This document shows positions 56,869 to 64,000 of a stretch of DNA of 64,000 bases, piece after piece (position 1 is the first letter of the stretch; each line of letters begins with the position of its first letter). Below the pieces are notes generated by a model. It was given only the letters and a program-made list of their open reading frames with translations, searched no databases and was not told the origin of the DNA. This DNA is from Wolfiporia cocos (taxonomy: Eukaryota > Basidiomycota > Agaricomycetes > Polyporales > Phaeolaceae): NCBI GenBank assembly GCA_029448655.1, contig JACCLO010000006.1, forward strand, positions 3,286,001-3,350,000, in the 5' to 3' direction. The position numbers and the translations under genes are program-made.

Positions 56869-57290
56869 TGTCACAATACCTTGTGACCATACCCCTCAAC
56901 ACCCTACTACTCAATGTCCAACGACATTAATCCCTAGTACCCCCTCCCGACCAAGGGCTTGATGGGCGATGCAGTCAAGTAGTCTCTGAGTGCAGCGAGG
57001 CAAGGTGGTAGAGTAGGTCTTAGTGACCCATGGTAGATTGATCAGTCTGAGGAGTAAGCCTCAGACTGGCGCAGTATATATACATTGAGTAACGCTGTAA
57101 CTACTGGCTATATGTCTTGCCCTAAAGCAGCGTGGCCTGTGCGCACGCACCTACTAGCAGACCAGTAGCGCCTTACATAATACTGTACATGTGACCTACA
57201 TACCAGGTAGCGTAACGGACCATGCGCATGTACTTCTAACTGGTCAGGTGACTGGGAATGTAAAGTGCTGAGTTCGAGACGAAGGGAGGG
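56869..57290 (-). mobile_element. LTR K (family 1), right end truncated
   Basis: Starts TGTCACAATACC exactly like LTR B and keeps the hairpin (57045-57066), TATATATA and TGGCCTGTGCGCACGCACCT. It fades after GACGAAGGGAGGG near 57290 without a terminal TGACA, so the end is lost or rearranged. Confidence 0.78.
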
Positions 57291-57766
57291 AATATATTTA
57301 CCATGGCGCAATTCTGCGTCGGCCTGTATCCTCAATGACCCTGAACAGGAGGTTTCTGTTCTTTGAATCTGGCCGGTTTTCAAGTATGCATTCAACAGGT
57401 GCAGCAACCGGTTGCATCTGGGTCACATTCCCCATGATTTGGCATTTGCAGCTCATCAACCCAAATATTTGGCTTGATGAGAAATTGTTGTATTCCTCTG
57501 GGAAGATTGATATAATTGAGCAGGAGATTCATCAGTTGAATAGCCTTCTTGGTTACAAATCCTTTGCTGTGATGCATGCAATTGCCACTTCCCAGCACTG
57601 AGCAGCATTGGCTTCGCATGCTTTCTGTGTCTTATTCAAGCATGGGATGTAGTGAACTGGTAGATACATTATTATTGTGCCTGCCCTGTATCTACATCAC
57701 TATGACCATTCAAATTTCACATATCCAGGTTGTGCCATACCCAAAGTGTCTGGTATCAGGGCACAG
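57291..57766. other. Unassigned stretch beside gypsy element
   Basis: A frame of 88 codons (57335-57601) has no known motif. TGGTATCAGGGC at 57751, just outside the gypsy left flank, resembles the initiator-Met tRNA primer site of other LTR elements but has no LTR next to it. Confidence 0.35.
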
Positions 57767-57771
57767 AAAGT

Positions 57772-58128
57772 TGTGAGGCACCTGCCACTTGGCAGGGACA
57801 TGTCGGCCAACACACGCAGAAAGAACAAGATAAACCTGTGATTTTCCGAAACGCGCGTGTAGCTAGATAACGTAGAGATACACCAAGTAAGCGAAGGTAG
57901 AGAGCGAGAGTGAATAAGGACGCGGTAGGTGAGGGTTCCGGGGAGAGAAAAGGTTGGCCTCGACGGGGCGACATCGGGGCTTTTAGTACCACAGCCTGAC
58001 AGGCAAACAAACAAAGAGATACATGCCATGATATCCGAGTCGGGGTATCGTGCAACCATAACGGGTGAGTGGCATCGACGTATGGTGTAATGAGTGATGT
58101 GATGGATAGTCATAAGCGTAGGCTTACA
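57772..58128 (-). repeat. 3' LTR of full-length gypsy element
   Basis: 357 bp. Contains GTGAGGGTTCCGG, absent from the other LTR. Starts TGTGAGGCACC and ends GTAGGCTTACA on the plus strand. Confidence 0.93.
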
Positions 58129-58226
58129 TCCACCTGGCAGCTGAAGCAAAACCGGTGGGGTAGTGGAAAAGGGTCAACATCAACAGTGTCAGCAGCAGGT
58201 GCGTCAAAAACCCCGGTGGGGAAAAG

Positions 58227-61200
58227 CTACCGTGCATCAGCTCCTCCCCACTCCTGCTCCTCCCACGTGTCCAGAGCCACATTATTGCATAGCAGAGTAG
58301 CATCGATACATTCGTCATGGTCAGGACCGTAACCAGTCCAACGGACCAGGTATTGGTGAGTTTTGTTCGTTCGTCGCTCGTCGATGATGGCTTCAACTAG
58401 ATGTTCATATTCACCCGTCTCGGTGAGGACAGGGCCCAGCTCCACGTGTTGCCGTGATGGGAAGAGCAAGGGATCATTGTCGATGAAAGGTTTGAGTTCC
58501 AAGGCATGAAAGGTTGGGAACTGCTTGGAATGGGAGGGCAATTGGAGCGTGTAGGAGGAGCTCTCGGGGTGACAAGTGAGTATGGTATACGGGCCATCGA
58601 AACGAGGAAAAAACTTAGCCGCACGGCTATGGCCCCGCTGTTTGTATTCCGCCCACCTGTGGAAGGTGGAAAGCATGACCTTGTCACCCACGCGAAAGGA
58701 AGGCTCCGGCCCCCGGGAGGAGTTGGCGTGATGAGCTTGTTGGACTTTTGCTTGTAAGAGATTGTCGCGCGCCTCCACGAGATCGTGTTGCAGCTCGGCA
58801 ACAGCATCGTGCACTGCACAGAGGGCTTCATCGCGGGATGTGTGTAGCTCACGTACTGTTGCCGGTACCATTGGTGGGATCAGGCGGAGAGAATGCCCGA
58901 ATCGCAAGTGGAAATTGGAGAACCCAGTGGAGGCATTGATGGTGCTCATGATATCGAACCAGACACGGGGCAATGCGTGCACCCACCCCTTTTGATTGCG
59001 ACGGACATGGAACTGGATGCATTGATTGATGGTCTTGTTCGTGCACTTGCTGCTCCCATCTGTCTGCAGATGATACGCGGTAGACATTTTCAGCTTGATG
59101 CCAGTCAGCTTGTGCAGGGCAGATCAGAAACGAGAAACGAAAAGCTTATTGCGGTCAGAAATGATGTCCAATGGGAGTCCATTTTCGCAGAACCAGTGGT
59201 CAAAGAAAAGGCGTGCAAGTTCTTCGGCAGTGAGATCCATGCGAATTGGAAGGATACGGACGTCGGAGTGGAGACGGTCCATTATTGTAAGGATGCCGTT
59301 GTAGCCTTCGTCTGTTGGCAATGGCCCAATAAAGTCCATGGCCATGCTATTGCCACGTTCATCCGGTACAGGAAGAGGGTGCAGGGGACCTGCAGGCTTT
59401 GTTGTCTGGGACTTGTTTCGTTGGCAGTCTTCGCAGGCTGGCACATATGCCTGTTCGAGATCCCTGCGCATGTTGGGCCAGTAATATGTGGCACTACGTG
59501 ACGCATAGCTCTTGTTGGCACCAAAATGCCCCACATTGTCGTGCGCGAGACGGAAGAGGTGCTCACGCACTGTACCCACCCGGGGAATCAGTAAACGGTC
59601 ACCAAGATACCATAAGCCATTGAAATTTCTCACACCGGGCACCGAGGTGGGCATGGTAATAATTCGTTGGCAGAACTCGTCCGACTGGTATCCCTCTTGG
59701 ATTTGAGCAAGAATGGTGGGGTCAATCGAGATGGTGAAGGTGGCATTGATAAAATGGGAGTGTGCACCTTCCCCCTCACGCTCGTCTGGGAACGCATTGG
59801 GCGGGAGACGAGACAGCGCATTGGCAACTGTATTGTCCTCACCATGGATGTAGACGATGGTAAGGTCATATTGCGACATAAATTCTTGCCAGCACAGTTG
59901 ATGGCGAGAGAGGTCGCGTTGAGTGTCAAAGTTTTGAAGGGTGCGATGATCAGTGTACATGAGGACAGGCATGCCAAGGAGGTCTGAGCGCCATTTCTTG
60001 AGGGCACGTACAATGGCAAGTAACTCCTTTGCATGAATGGGATAGTTCAGCTCAGGGCCTTTGAGTTGCATGGAATCGAAAGCAACAGGGCGTGCAGTTT
60101 CCCATGTGGGCCCAAAGCTCAACGTTGCTCCTGTTTGCCAGTCACTGGCATCACATGTGACAAAGATTTTGTTGTCACCAGGGTTCAGGTGATCAACGAC
60201 AGTCAGACATTCTCTGCTCACGAATAACCCCTTGATGCTTTCAAACGCAGTTTGGTGTTCTTCGGTCCAGCAGGGGAAATCTTTCTTGGCCTCTTTCGTC
60301 ATCAGTTGGGTCAGGACTCGTGTGTATTCCGCAAGTTTCGGCAAGTAGGATGAGATATATCGTACGAGGCCTAAGAAGGCACGGACATCTGTCACTGATT
60401 GTGGTCAGGGCCAGGCCAGTATTTTGTCCACATTAGAGGTTTGTGCTTCAATGCCCCTTGATGATATTCTATGCCCGAGAAAGTCCAGTTCCAGTACAAA
60501 GAAATCACATTTCTTCGGGTTACAATAAAGTTTGGCCTGTTGCAATGCTTTGAGCACGAGACGAACATGACGTTTGTGTTCTTCCACGGAGTCTGACCAG
60601 ATGATTATATCGTCCAGATAGATATGGCAGAATTTCCCAAGGTGTTCGCGTAGGGCTGCAGTTACACGTCGCTGGTGAATTGGAGGTGTGTTCCGTAGCC
60701 CCATTGGCATCACAGGCCATTCGTATAACCCCATGGGTGTGGAGACGGCTGTGAGGTGAACATCATCTGGATGAACTCGAGTCTGAAAGAAGGAATTGGT
60801 CATGTCCATTTTTGACCATATTTTTCCTTTCCCACAATCTGCAAGAATGTCGTCGACCTGGGGTAAGGGGTGAGAGTCAAGAACAGTATTTGCATTCAAG
60901 GAACGGTAGTCATTCACCCAGTGTGGTAGGGCAGTTGGGTCGGCCTTCGGGACCAGAAATGCAGGTGAGGCATGCGCCAAATTGGATGGCCGGATACGTC
61001 CCGCATCTAAGTGTTCTTGGATGAGTGTGGACCATGCTTCACGGTATTTGCGAGGTGTGCTGTACGACCAGGTCGCAATCTGTTTAGAGGCGTCTTTCAG
61101 TTGTATACGACACCAGACATTACAGGGGAGTTGTTCAGCATGGGGTATTGGTTCAAAAACATCCTGAAGTTCTGTCATGAGCTCAGTTCCAAGGGATTTC

Positions 61201-61346
61201 AGTCGTTGCTGCACGGCTGCAGTTTCTAGTTGCACCCGAATCTCATCAATTCGCTTATGTATCGCTGCAACTGGTTCCCCGGTGACAGCAGCGGCGTCAA
61301 GCATCACACGCCGATGCTCGGTAGTCTGCTGCAGATTAGCTAACAT
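58227..61346 (-). pseudogene. gypsy pol: RT, RNase H, integrase, chromodomain
   Basis: RT from 61346: FLVPKADPTALPHWVNDYRS, MDMTNSFFQTRVHPDDV, an intact YLDDIIIW and ELDFLGHRIS. A TGA sits where Trp is expected near 60404 (AWP-stop-PQS). RNase H follows (CDASDWQTGA, YPIHAKELLAIVRALKKW, YTDHRTLQNF). Integrase shows the HHCC finger (HDNVGHFGANKSY.., CEDCQRN), catalytic Asp in AMDFIGPLP and in IISDRNK, another TGA for Trp near 59111, and QTDGSSKCTN where the third catalytic residue, Glu, has become Lys. The C-terminus has a GPYTIL fold, then the chromodomain (HQYLVRWTGYGPDHDECIDA) ending at 58227. Both stops are TGG-to-TGA type changes. Confidence 0.93.
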
Positions 61347-61358
61347 GATTTTGCATTG

Positions 61359-63179
61359 TCAAAGGGTCTTGCGGACAGCATCACGCAGCTTGACACATGC
61401 TTTTGGGGAAGTTTTAGCGACAACAGGGAGTGTACAGGATGGATTCAACAAGTCAAAGCCAGAGTCCTTCGTAGTAACAGATTGAGTGGAATGATCAATT
61501 ACAATGTGATTTCGGGTAAGAAATGGAAGACCAAATAGGAGGGGTACACAGAGGTTTGGAGAGACAATAGTGTGGATCTTCTTAGAACGCCAGAGTTGGG
61601 ATGGATCACCAGGTCGAATCTTAACGTATTCTGTCAACAGAACCGGGGTCATTTGTCCAGTTTGCATTGTGAGGTCAATTCTTTCAGGCTGTTGGAGCTG
61701 GTGACGTCGCAGTCCCAGCGCCATGACGATGTCTTCGTGAATCAGAACTGTATGGGACCCATTGTCAATCATAGATGATACGACAAAGGATTCGTTAGGC
61801 AAGTCGTTAAGCATGCAAGACCACATCAAGTGTGGCTCGTGAAATGGGTCACGGAATGGCCCTGCTTTTGTTGAGGATAGCAATGGAGGTGATAGTACGA
61901 GGTCTGCGAGCATGCTGGCACACACTAAGGATGGCTTACTCACTGCGTCTGTGCCATGTCCCACGTCCGACTCTTCGTCGTCCTCTGAATCCTTGTCATC
62001 AGTCAGCAGGATGGTCGTCTCCACATCCGGCATGACAGCGATAGGGAATGAGGTGACGGCCATGGTGGCGGCCACCAGTGGCATCACAGCCGCAACAGGA
62101 TGGACAGGAGCGGGGTTGTCATCAGGTGCGGCCATGATAACAGCAGCAACAGGCGCAGGGGTTGTCTTAGCAGTACGGTTCCTAGCATGGTCAGCGTCAG
62201 CTTGTGTGAGTGTGTGGTACCCTACTGGACTAGGGAAGCCATTCAGACAGTTGTGGGACCTGTGGTTCGGTCTGACAAAGAACCAGTGACATTTGAGACA
62301 TCCATCATTGTCAAACAGTAGGGTGCGTCCCAAGTCCAGGAGTGCGGGAAGACGTTGAATGGATGGACGAGTACGTTGACTACTGTCAGGCGCTGATGTG
62401 GCTTCATTCAAGACATTGTGGAGGGGCAAGGAGCGACACGGGGGTCCAGCATTGACATTCTCCCATCGTGTCTGTTCATGGGTGGCTCGCGCGATGCGCT
62501 CGAAGTCCTGTAGGTCGGCATGAAGCTGTTCGTCGATACGCCGCACCGCTGTGACCCATTTGCGGTAATTGGCGATGTTGTCAAGTTTGTCGGAACGAAG
62601 GCAACGGTTCACAAGGGTCTGAGTCATTCCAGCCTCCAGTCTGTGCCGTAGCTGCGTCTGATCAAGGTGAGAGGTAGTCCCTTGCAGCACGGTGTTCGCA
62701 TTTTCGAGTGCTACCGAAAAGTCCCAGAAGGAGCGCTCTCCTTGGACCATCCTGAGGATCTCATGCCGTGTGGTCTCCTCCCACCTTTCGTCAAGATAAT
62801 TATCATGAAGCCCCTTCATGAAGTCAGAGAAGGACAGCGTGATGATTTGTATGTGATCCGCTGCAATCCAGTCCCGGATACGAGGGTCCTTGAATGCTGC
62901 AACAATACAGCGTGTCTGCTTTTCGTCAGCAATTTCCTTGCTGTCGAAGTATGCTTGACAGCTTATCTCGAATTCCTGCAGTACCCTAGGCATCACATCG
63001 CCCGCTGTAAGTATGGGCACCTTAGAAGGCACATCCTGTTCAACGTGAGCCTTCATGCCAGAAGTCATGCTGTGCTTAGTCAGGTGATGAGCGTATTTGT
63101 CGTCGGAGTCGGAGCTCGAGTCCTTCGAAGGTGAAGCAGGTGCAGTCTGCGGCTCGGACAACGGTGATGAGGATATCAC
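61359..63179 (-). pseudogene. gypsy gag and aspartic protease ORF
   Basis: 606 codons, uninterrupted. The N-terminal acidic/Ser region is followed by a capsid-like domain (FEISCQAYFDSKEI, FMKGLHDNYLD, YRKWVTAVRRIDEQL) and a knuckle-like CLKCHWFFVRPNHRSHNC (CX2CX8HX4C). The protease has MIDNGSHTVLI, with DNG for the usual DSG/DTG; I recall DNG as normal in this fungal clade. It ends KTL-stop 12 nt before the RT frame's ATG, so gag-pro and pol may be read by stop bypass or reinitiation. Called a pseudogene because the element is dead downstream. Confidence 0.85.
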
Positions 63180-63519
63180 AGGAGATCCGGGGCAGTGGGG
63201 TTTTGCAGTTACGTCTGAGGACTGGGTGGGCGGGCGTCTCGGGAGTCGAGACGATTCGGTTTGTCTGAAGGCGAGTGATCGGTGACAGCTTGACAGGCCC
63301 CGGATCCGGGAATTCTGTCATCATGTGTAGGTAATGCATTCTGAGTGAAGCATGTACAGGGACAACACGGAAGTGGTTGGTGGTTCGTGAATGGACACGA
63401 ACCTGGCAACAGCTATCGTCGGTTGTCGGTGACGGTTTCAGCAAGTTTACGGTCGAGACGGTGGGTCTGCGTTCTGCGATTATGGTCAGACACAGGGCTA
63501 TTGGCGTTCAAAATAAAAG

Positions 63520-63863
63520 TGTGAGGCACCTGCCACTCGGCAGGGACATGTCGGCCAACACACGCAGAAAGAACAAGATAAACCTGTGATTTTCCGAAAC
63601 GCGTGTGTAGCTAGATAACGTAGAGATACACCAAGTAAGCGAAGGTAGAGAGCGAGAGTGAATAAGGACACGGTAGGGAGAGAAAAGGTTGGCCTCGACG
63701 GGGCGACATCGGGGCTTTTAGTACCGCAGCCTGACAGGCAAACAAACAAAGAGATACATGCCATGATATCCGAGCCGGGGTATCGTGCAACCATAACGGG
63801 TGAGTGGCGTCAACGTATGGTGTAATGAGTGATGTGATGGATAGTCATAAGCGTAGGCTTACA
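63520..63863 (-). repeat. 5' LTR of full-length gypsy element
   Basis: 344 bp, same family as 57772-58128. On the minus strand gag starts about 340 bp downstream of it. I could not identify a clear primer-binding site next to it. Confidence 0.93.
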
Positions 63864-63966
63864 AAAGTACCGGCACCTATATAAACCTTGCTTTAGGGTT
63901 AATGCGAAGTTGACCCAAGGATTTGGCCACTGTACAAAAGTAGTGGTGACTAGGGTGCCGGCACCA

Positions 63967-64000
63967 TAGATTCTGACCAAGTTCCCAAGGTCCCAGAATC
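63967..64000. other. Right window edge
   Basis: 34 bp outside the mariner-like shell; no feature. Confidence 0.4.

Larger units (their letters stand above)
57772..63863 (-). mobile_element. Full-length chromodomain Ty3/gypsy element, disabled
   Basis: Two LTRs (57772-58128 and 63520-63863) in direct orientation, TG..CA ends, and a perfect 5-bp duplication AAAGT at 57767-57771 and 63864-63868. The minus strand carries gag-protease, then reverse transcriptase, RNase H, integrase and a C-terminal chromodomain. The LTRs differ by seven substitutions, all transitions, and one 13-bp indel. Stops and a lost integrase residue show it cannot move on its own. Confidence 0.95.
56435..63966. mobile_element. 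Tc1/mariner-like shell with nested LTR elements
   Basis: TGGTGCCGGCGCCCTAGTCA at 56435 is matched in inverse by the stretch ending at 63966 (..GACTAGGGTGCCGGCACCA). The pairing continues inward through CACTACTACTTTTGTACA, about 38 bp in all. TA lies on both outer sides (56433-56434, 63967-63968). The interior holds LTR K and the full gypsy element, so the original element was about 1.4 kb or less without them. A 79-codon frame (56464-56703) might be transposase debris but has no motif I can name. Confidence 0.7.

Noticed and set aside
57751..57762. Primer-binding site of the full-length gypsy element
   Set aside because: It lies outside the element beyond the target duplication and beside the 3' LTR, not the 5' LTR.

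Overview
This is nuclear DNA of a filamentous basidiomycete, most likely an Agaricomycete (mushroom or polypore relative). The host genes are cut by many short introns of about 45-75 bp with GT..AG ends. They encode typical fungal proteins: a mitochondrial Atm1-type ABC transporter, eS10, a Ser/Thr-rich wall sensor and a necroptosis-like kinase. The rest is packed with chromodomain Ty3/gypsy elements, solo LTRs and the DUF6589 and helicase gene families that I know as expanded in Agaricomycetes. Gene calls rest on reading the translations by eye and joining exons at splice sites; no database search was possible. || Layout. 1-6950: the 3' part of a decayed Ty3/gypsy element carrying four solo LTRs and one hAT-like MITE, all nested. 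7030-7290: a relic of ATM1. 7869-9206: an aldo/keto reductase gene. 9604-11100: a 1.5-kb insertion with 14-bp target duplications, a (TC)n tail and one intact unknown ORF. 11338-21218: three copies of one inverted-repeat transposon family, each holding the 5' part of a RecQ-like helicase gene and the 5' part of a convergent DUF6589-type gene; a separate broken DUF6589 gene and a 22-bp minisatellite lie between copies 1 and 2. || 21943-43502 is the gene-rich host segment: atm1 (+), an LRR protein (-), rps10 (+), an O-fucosyltransferase-like type II membrane protein (-), a J-domain protein (+), an MLKL-like helical-bundle plus kinase protein (+), a wall-sensor-like membrane protein (-) and a short-chain dehydrogenase (-). 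atm1 and the LRR gene converge with about 53 bp between stop codons. The LRR gene and rps10 diverge from a shared 0.5-kb interval. || 44137-64000 is repeat-rich and nearly gene-free. It holds a long-inverted-repeat element with tRNA-like modules, a 2-kb TRIM-like LTR element with a perfect target duplication, four minisatellites, several solo LTRs, and a Tc1/mariner-like shell (56435-63966) into which a full-length but disabled chromodomain gypsy element (57772-63863) has inserted. || The strongest candidate for an undescribed system is the transposon family at 11338-21218: 9-bp target duplications, inverted ends with a shared internal block, a hairpin at one end only, and two convergent genes. 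A second signal is a stem-loop just downstream of the TATA-like box in one LTR family. Its stem changes by compensated substitutions across eight copies while its loop is kept.
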